From assembly GCF_900163715.1 (NCBI RefSeq), contig NZ_FWFF01000003.1:124001-188000 (forward strand): 64,000 nt of DNA, given 5' to 3'. This stretch comes from Brevibacterium yomogidense. GTDB lineage: Bacteria > Actinomycetota > Actinomycetes > Actinomycetales > Brevibacteriaceae. The position numbers and the translations under genes are program-made. This document shows, one piece after another, positions 1 to 8,652 of this stretch (positions are counted from its first letter, which is position 1; every line of letters starts with the position of its first letter). A model generated the notes under the pieces. That model had not been told where the DNA came from. It did not search any database and worked only from the letters and a program-made list of their open reading frames with translations.

Positions 1-1911
1 CGGGTCGGTCTTCACCTGTTCGGCGATCGCGTTGGAGGGGAAGCCATTCAAGCTTGCCTCGGTGACTTTCAGCCCTTTGTACTCGTGCTCACCAGAGAAT
101 GCGACGACCGCCTTGTACGGGCTCTTGCGGGCTGCGAGCGCGTCACGAATCGCATGGAAGTACTCGATGCACCGTGCGATCGACGAAGTTACGACCATTG
201 CCCGCGCTTGGCCGCCGATCTTCCGCTTCGCGACCACCTGGGCAAGGAAGTGCTCGACCATGATGTCGGTCTTCTGAGCAATGGCGTGCTCATTTCCCTC
301 GACATAGGCACGAAGCTTCTTCGAGGCGCGCTTCGCATCGAACTCGGGATCGTCCTCCACAGTCTTCATCAGCTTGTAATAGCTGCCGACCGGCGTGTAG
401 TTGGAGAGGACATCGATGATGAAGCCCTCTTGAATCGCCTGCTTCATCGTGTACGAGTGGAACGGCCGAAAGCTCGTGCCACCTTCGCCATTGGGCACCG
501 GTTCGCCGAACATCTCAAGCGTCTTGTTCTTCGGCGTTGCGGTGAAGGCGAAGTAGCTCGCGTTCGTCAACAGCTTCTTGCCCTCGATGATCCGGTTGAT
601 CCGGTCTTCGACGGTGTCTTCCTCATCGGCTTCGACACCTGCAAGCGCACGAGAAACAGCCGCGGAAGTCTTCGATCCCTGGGACGAGTGCGCCTCATCG
701 ATGACTATCGCGAACGTACGGTCACGATGGTCCGCGCCGATGTCATCCAGGATGTACGGGAACTTCTGCACCGTGGTAACGATGATTTTCTTGCCTGCGG
801 TGATCGCACGGCGTAGATCTCCGGATCGGTCGGCATGCACCACAGTCGACCCCACCTGCAGGAACGACTTGATGGTCTGCGTGAGCTGGCTGTCAAGGAT
901 GATGCGGTCGGTGACGACGATGATCGAGTCGAACGCGATCCGACCAGCATGTGTGGCCTCGGTGAGCTGGTGAGTCAGCCAGGCAATCGAGTTTGACTTG
1001 CCACTTCCAGCCGAGTGTTGAATGAGATAGCGACGACCAGCACCGTTCGCCTCAACATCGGACAAGAGTTGGCGCACGACATCGAGCTGGTGATACCGAG
1101 GGAAGATCGCCTTGGAGACCTTCTTGCCAGTCTTCTGGCTCTTTTCAACCACGATCTGCGCATAGTTCTCGATGATCCCGGCGAGGCTCTGCGGCGCGAG
1201 CACTCGCCGCCACAGGTAGTCCGTCATGACCCCATCGGGGTTTGGCGGGTTACCTGCTCCGTCGTTGAACCCCTGATCGAACGGAAGGAACCACGATGAA
1301 GCGCCCTTGAGCTCCGTACAGAATCGTGCGCGCTGGTCGTCCAGCGCGAAGTGCGCGATCGTCCGTCCGAACGCGAACAGCGGCTCACGAGGATCGCGGT
1401 CGCGCTGGTACTGCTGCACCGCGTCTTCCGCGGTCTGGTTCGTGATGTTGTTCTTCAATTCGAACGTAAAGATGGGCAGACCATTGACGAACGCCACAAG
1501 GTCGACGGCGTCACCTGGATTGCTGACGCTGTGGTGCACCTGCCGTGTGATGACGAATCGGTTCGCGGCAAAATACTCAGCCGCCTTCGGGTTCCCAGCC
1601 GCGGGCGTCGGGTAGTACAGGTCAACGTGCAGACCGAGATGGTCGATGCCGTTGCGCAAGACGTGGACAACACCCCGCCGCGTGATCTCACCCTGGAGCC
1701 GAGCGAGGAACTTGTGACGCGTGGGAGTCTCCGATACGAGCCCGAGCGAGTAGAGGAGATCGGGCTGGGTTGACTCGATGAACTCGGCGAAGTGCTCCAG
1801 ATCGATCGCGTAGGAAGCGACGTAGTTGCCGGGTGCCCCCGTAGCCCAGCCACCCTCGCTCATCTGAGTGACGATGAGCGTTTCCAAGCTCTCCTCGTTG
1901 AGTCGCTGCAT
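1..1911 (-). CDS. hsdR: Type I restriction endonuclease subunit R (partial, C-terminus beyond left edge)
   Basis: This is the motor and nuclease subunit of a type I R-M complex, which translocates DNA with ATP and cleaves away from the unmethylated target. The frame runs open from the ATG at 1911 to the window edge, giving 637 codons of what is usually about 1000. Read on the minus strand, it shows a PD-(D/E)xK-type FELKN motif near 1450-1470. Next comes a Walker A motif HSAGSGKS near 1000-1020, a DEAH box followed by SSQGS near 680-700, and FTATPKNKTLEMFGEP near 510-550 (helicase motif III region). It starts 2 nt after the hsdS stop, so the operon is hsdM-hsdS-hsdR. Whether the missing C-terminus is intact cannot be seen. 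Confidence 0.95.
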   Translation of the reverse strand, partial: MQRLNEESLETLIVTQMSEGGWATGAPGNYVASYAIDLEHFAEFIESTQPDLLYSLGLVSETPTRHKFLARLQGEITRRGVVHVLRNGIDHLGLHVDLYYPTPAAGNPKAAEYFAANRFVITRQVHHSVSNPGDAVDLVAFVNGLPIFTFELKNNITNQTAEDAVQQYQRDRDPREPLFAFGRTIAHFALDDQRARFCTELKGASSWFLPFDQGFNDGAGNPPNPDGVMTDYLWRRVLAPQSLAGIIENYAQIVVEKSQKTGKKVSKAIFPRYHQLDVVRQLLSDVEANGAGRRYLIQHSAGSGKSNSIAWLTHQLTEATHAGRIAFDSIIVVTDRIILDSQLTQTIKSFLQVGSTVVHADRSGDLRRAITAGKKIIVTTVQKFPYILDDIGADHRDRTFAIVIDEAHSSQGSKTSAAVSRALAGVEADEEDTVEDRINRIIEGKKLLTNASYFAFTATPKNKTLEMFGEPVPNGEGGTSFRPFHSYTMKQAIQEGFIIDVLSNYTPVGSYYKLMKTVEDDPEFDAKRASKKLRAYVEGNEHAIAQKTDIMVEHFLAQVVAKRKIGGQARAMVVTSSIARCIEYFHAIRDALAARKSPYKAVVAFSGEHEYKGLKVTEASLNGFPSNAIAEQVKTDP

Positions 1912-1913
1912 GC

Positions 1914-3329
1914 TCACTCCTCGCCTTCGCTCAGTGCTTCCTCAAGATCATCGTCGGTTGCTGAGATCGTGTTGTCGAACGACTCGGGTGAGTCCGGCAA
2001 CGTCGCTGCAATAGCGCGGACGTCGACCTGGCCCGTCACGACGTCGGCGACGAGCCGCGTGCGAAATTCACTTAGGAGATCAATCTCTCGCCTCGTCTTC
2101 CCAACGACCGTTTCAAACTCCGCCGATCGTCTGTGGAACTCATCCACGATCGCTTTCTGTACATCAACTGGGGGCAATCCAATCCAGAGGTTGGCAATAA
2201 CGCCTTGCCCAATGTTCTGCATCGACTGGCTCGCGCCGACTGCACCAGCCTCGATCTGATCACGAGAACTTCTTGAACCCATCGCAAGAGCCAGGAACTC
2301 GTTGTCAGCTCGGTCGGCTCGGGCCTTAAGTCGAAATGTTTTATCCGAGAAGGTAAGTTTCTCTCGAGGATTCAACGCCACTGCGGCAGAACCGACCAAT
2401 TCGCGAGTGTTTGCCCGACTTACGAGCAGATCGCCGTGCTTAACTTCGAGTTTGGGCCTGGGTTCTTGACCTTCAGGGAGCTTCTTATTCTCCTCAGAGC
2501 GGAAGCGTCCATGGTTAGAACAACCGGCCTTCAAGACGCCCCACTCATCGGGGCCGGCGGGCTGCGCATCGCACTGAGGTGACCACCCTTGCTCCATTCC
2601 CACAAGCACCTTCTTGACTCGAAGCAGTTCCCACGACGCCGGAACTCTGCTGAGCCACGGGAGCCCAGTGGAAGTCTGATCTTGCTCAGCGTCACCTCGC
2701 ACCAACGATTCAGCGATTGCTTGCTGCTGTTCTTCGAGAAGAGCGATGAGGCGGCGCTTAGCAGCGATGGCCTTGTCGATGCGGGCGTTCGCGTGGGCGA
2801 GGTACTTCACGATCGCCGCCTGCTCCTCAACCGGCGGCACCAACAGCGGCGTATCAAGCCAACGTTCGTCCGAAATCTGGAGTCGAGATTTCCATACACC
2901 CTGAGATCGAACTTGCAGCTCCCATTGGAATGGTTCGGAACGCACTAACTCATGCAGATATGAGGGATTTAGATCGTGGTTGCGCTGCCGGTACACACCG
3001 TATGCCGTACTGACAATGCCATGGTGTCGCGCAATGCCGAGGCCTCGCCCCCACGCCCACAGGCTATTGATTACAAGGTCGTTGGGCCAGCAGAGTTTGT
3101 GCCCGATGTAGCTCTCCGCCCTAAACATGCTGACAGTCGCCGATGCCCGCGGAATGACGCCACGCTTCGAAGAGACAGTCAGCAATTCTTCCTCACCGGA
3201 AACCGAGCGCACATCGATTGGTCGCATTACTGCTTTTGCGCGCTCCATTCGCCAGTGACGCGGGATTTCCGGAGCCCATGGGATCCTGGTGGCGCGGGTC
3301 TCGCCATATCTATGAAGCTCGCGAAACAT
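1914..3329 (-). CDS. hsdS: Type I restriction-modification specificity subunit S
   Basis: HsdS recognises the bipartite DNA target and brings HsdM and HsdR to it. The product has 471 residues, the usual size for two target-recognition domains. The first domain covers roughly residues 15-165 and is followed by a conserved helix (VPPVEEQAAIVKYL, then DKAIAAKRRLIALLEEQQQAI, about 165-205). The second covers about 225-390 and is followed by a matching helix (LPPVDVQKAIVDEF, about 385-430). Its ATG shares one base with the hsdM TGA (TGATG), implying translational coupling. The domain-coding stretches around 2280-2540 and 2860-3180 are visibly more AT-rich than the helices, as expected for exchangeable recognition modules. 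The acidic C-terminal tail is not part of the family core. Confidence 0.95.
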   Translation of the reverse strand: MFRELHRYGETRATRIPWAPEIPRHWRMERAKAVMRPIDVRSVSGEEELLTVSSKRGVIPRASATVSMFRAESYIGHKLCWPNDLVINSLWAWGRGLGIARHHGIVSTAYGVYRQRNHDLNPSYLHELVRSEPFQWELQVRSQGVWKSRLQISDERWLDTPLLVPPVEEQAAIVKYLAHANARIDKAIAAKRRLIALLEEQQQAIAESLVRGDAEQDQTSTGLPWLSRVPASWELLRVKKVLVGMEQGWSPQCDAQPAGPDEWGVLKAGCSNHGRFRSEENKKLPEGQEPRPKLEVKHGDLLVSRANTRELVGSAAVALNPREKLTFSDKTFRLKARADRADNEFLALAMGSRSSRDQIEAGAVGASQSMQNIGQGVIANLWIGLPPVDVQKAIVDEFHRRSAEFETVVGKTRREIDLLSEFRTRLVADVVTGQVDVRAIAATLPDSPESFDNTISATDDDLEEALSEGEE

Positions 3330-5299
3330 CAGTCCTCACCTGCAATTTCGCCGATCAAGTCGTCCGTTTCGGCTTCAAGAGTACGGATGTCAGCCTGGAT
3401 CTCGGCGAGGGTGCGCATCGGGGCAGGCTTGTAGAAGTGGCGGGTGAAGGAGATCTCGTAGCCGATCTTTGTCTTCGACTCGTCGATCCAGGCATCCGGT
3501 GCATAGGGCGTGACTTCACGTCGGAAGAAGGCTTCGATCCCACTCGCGTGGTCGCCAGTTGGCTCGGTCAGCGGCACCTGCTCGGTGTCGCGGAGCTCGG
3601 TGTCAGGTTCGTACTCGACAACGCGGGTGCGACCAGCGATGACCGACTCGTACCGTCCGTGCAGCGAGTCGGGTACAGCCGAATACGGGAGAATCTTCTT
3701 GATGATGGGCGGCGCGCTTTCGTCCCGTACTCCATCTTCCTTGAGCTGCTTGATTTCCTTCGCTGTATACACGCGGTTCGGATCCACGCCGACGATGCGC
3801 AGCGGTCGCTCGACGGTGATCTTTTTGTAGCCGAAGTCGACTCCGTCGAACACCTTGGAGCGATCGGTGACGTCGTACTGGTCGAATGCCGCGAAGGCCT
3901 CGAGCACCTTGTCGGCGTCGGTCGCACTGACTTTCACGCCCTTCTCGCCGAGGTTCTTGCGCAGCGGTGTCGACCAGCCTGTGGCATCGATCAGCTGCAC
4001 CTTGCCTTTGCGGCGCTCTTCCTTGCGGTTGGAAAGCACCCACACGTAGGTCGCGATACCGGTGTTGTAGAACATCTTGAGCGGCAATGCGACGATCGCC
4101 TCAAGCCAGTCGTTCTCGATGATCCACCGGCGGATGTTGCTCTCGCCCTGTCCGGCATCGCCGGTGAACAGCGAAGAGCCATTGTGAACCGATGCGATAC
4201 GGGAGCCCCGATCCGTTTCCTGCTTCATCTTCGAGATCAGGTTCGCGAGGAACATCAGCTGGCCGTCGCTGCTGCGCGTGACGAGTGAGTACTCGCTGTC
4301 GCCATCGTGAGTAACCACGAAGCGCGGGTCGATGATCTTCTTCGCGCCGCCAAGGCGGTCCTGGTCGGTCTTCCAACTCTTGCCGTACGGCGGGTTCGAG
4401 AGCATGAAGTCGAACTCCTGGCCCGCGAACGCGTCGTTGGAGAGGGTCGAGTACTCCGGGCCGCCGACGATGTTGTCTGCAGCCTTGCCGTCACCTTTGA
4501 GGATCAGGTCGGCCTTCGCGATTGCATACGTCTCGGCGTTAATTTCTTGCCCGTACAAGTGGGTCGAGACCTTCTTGCCGGACGCCTCCGTGAGGTGATG
4601 CAGCGTCTCCTCGGCAACAGTCAGCATGCCGCCGGTGCCCATCGCGCCGTCGTAGAGGCGGTACGTGCCCGACGGGATCGCGCCAGCAATCGGTTCGAAC
4701 ATCAGCCGGGTCATGAGTCGGACAGCGTCGCGCGGCGTCCAGTGCTCGCCGGCCTCTTCGTTGTTCTCCTCATTGAAGCGGCGCACAAGCTCTTCGAAGA
4801 CCGTGCCCATCCCATGGTTGTCCATCCCGGCCGGGGACAGATCAAGATCCGGCGCGAGGAACTTCTCGATCAATGCACCGAGCGCGTCAGCCTTCGTCAA
4901 CCGGGGTAGCTGGTTGCGGAACTCGAAATTGTCGATGATCTCCTGCACGTTGGGCGAGAATCCGTCCAAGTACGCCTCGAAGTTCTGCCGCAGGCGCGTC
5001 GAGTTCGACACGTGGCGCAAGTCCTGCATCGAGAATCCAGACGTGTTGTAGAAGTCCTGCTTGGCCGCATCCCGCAGCGGTGCATCCTGGTCGGCAACGC
5101 CCGCCTCATCCAGCATCTTCTTCATCGCCATCACTGCGTCGCGCGTCGGGCCAAGGACGCTGTCCAGGCGACGCAGGACCGTGAAGGGAAGGATCACGTC
5201 ACGGTACTTGCCTCGGACATAGAGGTCGCGGAGCACATCGTCAGCGATGTTCCAGATGAGCGCCACGATTCGAGAGTGGTTGATGGAGCTGTGTGGCAC
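3329..5299 (-). CDS. hsdM: Type I restriction-modification N6-adenine methyltransferase subunit M
   Basis: HsdM transfers a methyl group from S-adenosylmethionine to adenine N6 in the target chosen by HsdS. The 656-residue product carries an N-terminal HsdM helical domain and a methylase domain. That domain has motif I DGAMGTGGML at about 215-225 (AdoMet pocket) and the catalytic NPPY in SNPPYGKSW at about 305. The start is GTG at 5299, with GAAGGA 5 nt upstream on the coding strand. It is the first gene of hsdM-hsdS-hsdR, and its stop overlaps the hsdS start by one base. All key motifs are present, so the modification half should be active. Confidence 0.96.
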   Translation of the reverse strand: MPHSSINHSRIVALIWNIADDVLRDLYVRGKYRDVILPFTVLRRLDSVLGPTRDAVMAMKKMLDEAGVADQDAPLRDAAKQDFYNTSGFSMQDLRHVSNSTRLRQNFEAYLDGFSPNVQEIIDNFEFRNQLPRLTKADALGALIEKFLAPDLDLSPAGMDNHGMGTVFEELVRRFNEENNEEAGEHWTPRDAVRLMTRLMFEPIAGAIPSGTYRLYDGAMGTGGMLTVAEETLHHLTEASGKKVSTHLYGQEINAETYAIAKADLILKGDGKAADNIVGGPEYSTLSNDAFAGQEFDFMLSNPPYGKSWKTDQDRLGGAKKIIDPRFVVTHDGDSEYSLVTRSSDGQLMFLANLISKMKQETDRGSRIASVHNGSSLFTGDAGQGESNIRRWIIENDWLEAIVALPLKMFYNTGIATYVWVLSNRKEERRKGKVQLIDATGWSTPLRKNLGEKGVKVSATDADKVLEAFAAFDQYDVTDRSKVFDGVDFGYKKITVERPLRIVGVDPNRVYTAKEIKQLKEDGVRDESAPPIIKKILPYSAVPDSLHGRYESVIAGRTRVVEYEPDTELRDTEQVPLTEPTGDHASGIEAFFRREVTPYAPDAWIDESKTKIGYEISFTRHFYKPAPMRTLAEIQADIRTLEAETDDLIGEIAGED

Positions 5300-5424
5300 G
5301 GGGATCCTTCACTGGTGACTAGACAACCTGCCGAGCGGCGGGGCGACGAGACTGGTACTGGCGATGCCGCCCAACACTGAAGGTAGACGGCACCACTGGC
5401 ATTCTCTCAGCTCGCGGGAAACCT

Positions 5425-5438
5425 TGTCTGCCCAGACA
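5425..5438. promoter_or_regulatory. Palindrome in the leader between the XRE gene and hsdM
   Basis: TGTCTG-CC-CAGACA is a perfect 6-bp inverted repeat. It lies in the 194-nt non-coding gap upstream of hsdM and downstream of the XRE gene. Its size and place fit an operator for the adjacent helix-turn-helix protein, but this is inference from position only. Confidence 0.35.
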
Positions 5439-5493
5439 GGCTCCGCGCAACACCACCCCGCTCGCCACGCAAGAGCGGCTCAAGCACCGACCG

Positions 5494-5736
5494 TCATCGA
5501 CGAACGATCAGGGACTGAGCCTCGACCTCGAGCTGCTCGGCGAGAGCATCCACCGAATCCAGAGTGAGGTTCCGCTCCCCACGCTCGATACCAGCGAGGT
5601 ACCGAGTCGACACTCCGAGCTCTTCAGCAAGACCTTCCTGCGACAGCCGACGCGCAAGGCGCAGATCGCGCACCTGCGCTCCGAGCACCTTCTTCAGCGG
5701 TTCTGTCACACATCCAGCCTCAGGTCTGGTAGTCAT
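5494..5736 (-). CDS. XRE-family HTH regulator, controller-protein-like
   Basis: This 80-residue protein consists almost entirely of one Cro/C1-type helix-turn-helix domain. The HTH spans about residues 17-72 (RDLRLARRLSQEGLAEELG, then STRYLAGIERGERNLTLDSV), with the typical turn and recognition helix. An ATG start at 5736 gives this size; a GTG nine codons further in is the alternative. It lies directly upstream of hsdM on the same strand. Controller (C) proteins of R-M systems are XRE proteins of about 80 residues that bind operators ahead of their own and the R-M genes. Size, fold and position fit that role here, although C proteins are best known from type II systems. A general phage-like repressor is the alternative. 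Confidence 0.8.
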   Translation of the reverse strand: MTTRPEAGCVTEPLKKVLGAQVRDLRLARRLSQEGLAEELGVSTRYLAGIERGERNLTLDSVDALAEQLEVEAQSLIVRR

Positions 5737-5829
5737 GACTTCCAGGAAGTTATCGCTTCTAGTTGCGGTTCGACGGGTCTCGCACGACTCGCACTGCGGC
5801 CGCATCAGACCTCGAAGGAGAGCGTGACG

Positions 5830-6714
5830 ATGCCCGATTCGCAGCAGATCCCCGACGGGAGCTCGACAGCTCTCCCCCGCGTCCTGCACACACCACGCAG
5901 CACGGCACTGCTCTTCGAATCGTGGGCCCAAGCAGAGGAGGCGAAGCGGAGGGAACGGGCAGGCAACGACCCCCAGCTGACGTACGAAGCCTATGCAGCA
6001 GGCGAACCATGCCGCGCGTGCGGGCGCGCCCTTCTCGGTGAGCCAGCTCTGGGTACTGATAAAGAGAGCCTTGCGCTGATCGACGCCAACAATGCCGAGT
6101 TCCGAGCAGAACACAAGGCATGCAACATGGGTGTTTGGCGTCTCGAGAACAACAGGGTGGAGCACTGCCACCTGTGCTGCCCGTTCCCGCCACTTTCGCC
6201 GACACAGCGCGATGAGTTCCGACAGCTCCTGCACCCGTCCTCATTGCGCATCGACCGCAGCGCCACCTGGCGTGTGGAACTCACCTGTCAGCACGTCGAG
6301 ACTCTGGCCGGGCACTCCCCTTTCTACGTTGAACCCACCGTCCGATGTACCGCATGCGTCGTCATCCGCGGCGTAGTCAAAGCCATGAGAATCGATGACC
6401 AGACGAACGACGGTGACCACAACAGCGACATCGAAGGCCTCCAGCCTGACCATCAACGACTCACAGACGAGCAATGGAGCTGGATCAAGCACATCGTTCA
6501 GGCAGAAGAAGGCCCTCGCCGAGGGCGGCCACGCACTGACATACGCACGATCGTCGACGCTGCTCTCTACAAGACCCGCACTGGCATCACGTGGCGCGAG
6601 CTCCCAGCAACGTTCGGGTCATGGCAGACCGCCTTGCGCCGGCACCGCCAATTGATCGCGAGCTCCCAGTGGGACGAGATCACTCGCACTCTGGCAGAAC
6701 GAGACCTGCCCTAG
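5830..6714 (+). CDS. Cys/His-rich protein with C-terminal insertion-sequence DUF4096 domain
   Basis: The first 180 residues hold several metal-ligand-like pairs: CRAC at 61-64, C98, the cluster HCHLCC at 112-117, CQH at 153-155 and CTAC at 173-176. These suggest one or more zinc ribbons. Residues about 205-290 (LTDEQWSWIKHIV, GRPRTDIRTIVDAALYKTRTG, WRELPATFGSW) match the N-terminal DUF4096 helix-turn-helix domain of IS5/IS402-type transposases. No DDE catalytic domain follows. The ATG at 5830 has AAGGAG 9 nt upstream; the GTG at 5824 is too close to it. The gene is divergent from the XRE gene, 93 bp apart. It may be a domesticated transposase DNA-binding domain or an IS-generated fusion. I do not recognise the N-terminal family. 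Confidence 0.7.
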   Translation: MPDSQQIPDGSSTALPRVLHTPRSTALLFESWAQAEEAKRRERAGNDPQLTYEAYAAGEPCRACGRALLGEPALGTDKESLALIDANNAEFRAEHKACNMGVWRLENNRVEHCHLCCPFPPLSPTQRDEFRQLLHPSSLRIDRSATWRVELTCQHVETLAGHSPFYVEPTVRCTACVVIRGVVKAMRIDDQTNDGDHNSDIEGLQPDHQRLTDEQWSWIKHIVQAEEGPRRGRPRTDIRTIVDAALYKTRTGITWRELPATFGSWQTALRRHRQLIASSQWDEITRTLAERDLP

Positions 6715-6902
6715 TTCGCCCCTCATATGCGGAGGACACGATCCCCCGAGAGCAGTCGACGCCTCGCAGCGTGCCGTTCCAGACCGATTGCGTCTCTACG
6801 CAGCTATGGTTGACAAGTCCCACTCCCTCGCGGGGACGGCGGAGTCGACTTTCGTCAACCAAAGTGTCGCCCACCCGCACCTTCCACGAGGAAAGGATGC
6901 GC

Positions 6903-8636
6903 ATGCCAGAAGGCAATCCGTCACCCAAAAAGGCCCGCCTCACCCGGATTAAAATTAGCAGGTTTCGCGCCATAAAGTCAGCGGACATTGAGCTTGGAGA
7001 CACCACAGCGCTAGTGGGGCAAAACGGGTCAGGCAAAACAACCGTCCTGAGGGCGCTTAACGCTTTCTTTAACTACGCGGCCGAGGAGCCAGACTTTCAG
7101 TCGGGTCGCCACAAATACACCAGCGGTTCACAATCCGTGATCGAGGTCGCACTCGAAGGGCTCGCGGATTCTGGGTTGCCTCTCTCGGATCCCGCAGTAG
7201 GCCAGGTGCGAGCCAGACTCAAGTACCGGTCCGCAAAGAAGTGGGAGTGCTATGCCGGCGGGAAATGGTCCGCGATGCCTTCCGATTTCCACGACACTCT
7301 TCGACAACACCTGTCGTTCGCCTTCATTCCCATTCGGCGCGATCACGAAGTGGCGCACGACGGGTCCGGCGGGCTCCTCGAAAGGGCGGTCGAGCAATGG
7401 GTAGCCGCGAACCATCAACGCGATAGGAGAAGCCCGCAAATTGCCCGAGTTGCTTCGGATCTCCAGAAGCGCTCGCTTTCCGGACTAGAAAAACATCTCG
7501 GCAAGATTGCGCCAATGTCTGGACCATTCTCCTTCCAGCTCGAGTACGCCACGCCGCCCGATTACCGACTCCTGCTACAAAACTTGCGGCTCTCGGTAAA
7601 AGAAGGAGGGCAGCTGATACCACTTGCGGATAGCGGGAGTGGAACTCAGAGCATGGCAGTATTCGCCCTTTACGCATACCTCGCAGAACTCGAGAACACC
7701 AACTACATTCTGGGGTTCGAAGAGCCTGAGCAAAATCTTCACCCTCAGGCACAGCAACAACTCATGCGAGTCCTGGGGGACCTTGGCCTGCAGGTTGTGT
7801 TTACAACGCACTCTCCGACCATTGTCGACACGCTTGAGCACGAGCAAGTCGTCCTGTGTAGACGCGTAAAGTCCGCCAGCCGCGAACTCGAGGCGGAAGT
7901 CAGCCAGATCCCGTCATCATTCTTCCAAGATCACGGACTTGATCGAGAGAGCTACTACAAGTTTCATCGCCGCAAGAACTCCAGCTTCCTCTTCGCCGAT
8001 TTTGTGATTGTGACCGAAAGCCCCATCGATTCCAACGTCGTGGACCAACTGCTCCGCGAGGCGGGCGTAGAGATCGAGGAGCGCGGGATGACTATATTCT
8101 GCGTCGACGGAATCCCGTCAATTCCACACATGTACTATTTACTGCATGAGTTGACGATTCCAGCAGCGTTCGTCGTCGACAAAGACTACTTCGTCCCCTA
8201 CCGCAATAATAACGATCGGAAGAAGAGTCTTGACTCGAAGGGATACCCTCTATACCGATCAGAGGCGAAGCAGCGGAGCCTCCTCGCCACACTCTTTCCG
8301 TCACCCAAGGATCAAGGCAGCCTGCTCCACGCTCTGGTGCACAACCACCGGGCCGCCATGGACATGCTTCAGAGAGTAAACTTCTTTGCATTCCGGTATT
8401 CAATGGAAGTCGACCTCGTATCAGTTCCAGCGACGCGCGAACGACTGTTTGACCTGACCGGCCTCACCGGAGTGGATAGGACCGAGAAAAACCTGTTGGC
8501 CAAAAAGGATGCATTGAAGGATCAGACATACCTACTTAAGTCCTTTACTAGGATTCCATCCAATAGACTGCCGGCTTCCTATCAGCGGTTGCGATCAAGG
8601 CTTCCTGTAATTGCCGCGGCCGCACGAACCATCTGA
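6903..8636 (+). CDS. OLD-family ATP-dependent endonuclease (AAA ATPase plus Toprim)
   Basis: This 577-residue protein has an ABC/SMC-like ATPase half and a Toprim nuclease half. Visible motifs are Walker A GQNGSGKT at 39-46, a signature-like SGSGTQ at 244-249, Walker B ILGFEEPEQNLHP at about 269-281 and the H-loop TTHSP at 301-305. The Toprim part starts with VIVTESPIDS at 368-377 (acidic E372) and has VVDKD at 424-428 (D426, D428). OLD nucleases act in phage exclusion (P2 Old) and in systems such as Gabija and PARIS. The ATG at 6903 is preferred because AGGAAAGG lies 6 nt upstream; the ATG at 6897 abuts it. No GajB helicase or second PARIS gene is adjacent, so it appears solitary. The gene is AT-rich compared with the core, consistent with transfer. 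Confidence 0.88.
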   Translation: MPEGNPSPKKARLTRIKISRFRAIKSADIELGDTTALVGQNGSGKTTVLRALNAFFNYAAEEPDFQSGRHKYTSGSQSVIEVALEGLADSGLPLSDPAVGQVRARLKYRSAKKWECYAGGKWSAMPSDFHDTLRQHLSFAFIPIRRDHEVAHDGSGGLLERAVEQWVAANHQRDRRSPQIARVASDLQKRSLSGLEKHLGKIAPMSGPFSFQLEYATPPDYRLLLQNLRLSVKEGGQLIPLADSGSGTQSMAVFALYAYLAELENTNYILGFEEPEQNLHPQAQQQLMRVLGDLGLQVVFTTHSPTIVDTLEHEQVVLCRRVKSASRELEAEVSQIPSSFFQDHGLDRESYYKFHRRKNSSFLFADFVIVTESPIDSNVVDQLLREAGVEIEERGMTIFCVDGIPSIPHMYYLLHELTIPAAFVVDKDYFVPYRNNNDRKKSLDSKGYPLYRSEAKQRSLLATLFPSPKDQGSLLHALVHNHRAAMDMLQRVNFFAFRYSMEVDLVSVPATRERLFDLTGLTGVDRTEKNLLAKKDALKDQTYLLKSFTRIPSNRLPASYQRLRSRLPVIAAAARTI

Positions 8637-8652
8637 TGCGCCGCTAGAGTCA

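Noticed and set aside
6810-6838. Promoter with consensus TTGACA before the OLD gene
   Set aside because: TTGACA is present at 6810-6815, but no TANNNT box occurs 16-19 bp downstream.
6903-8636. Gabija or PARIS system
   Set aside because: The partner genes (UvrD-like helicase; AriB-type protein) are not adjacent on either side.
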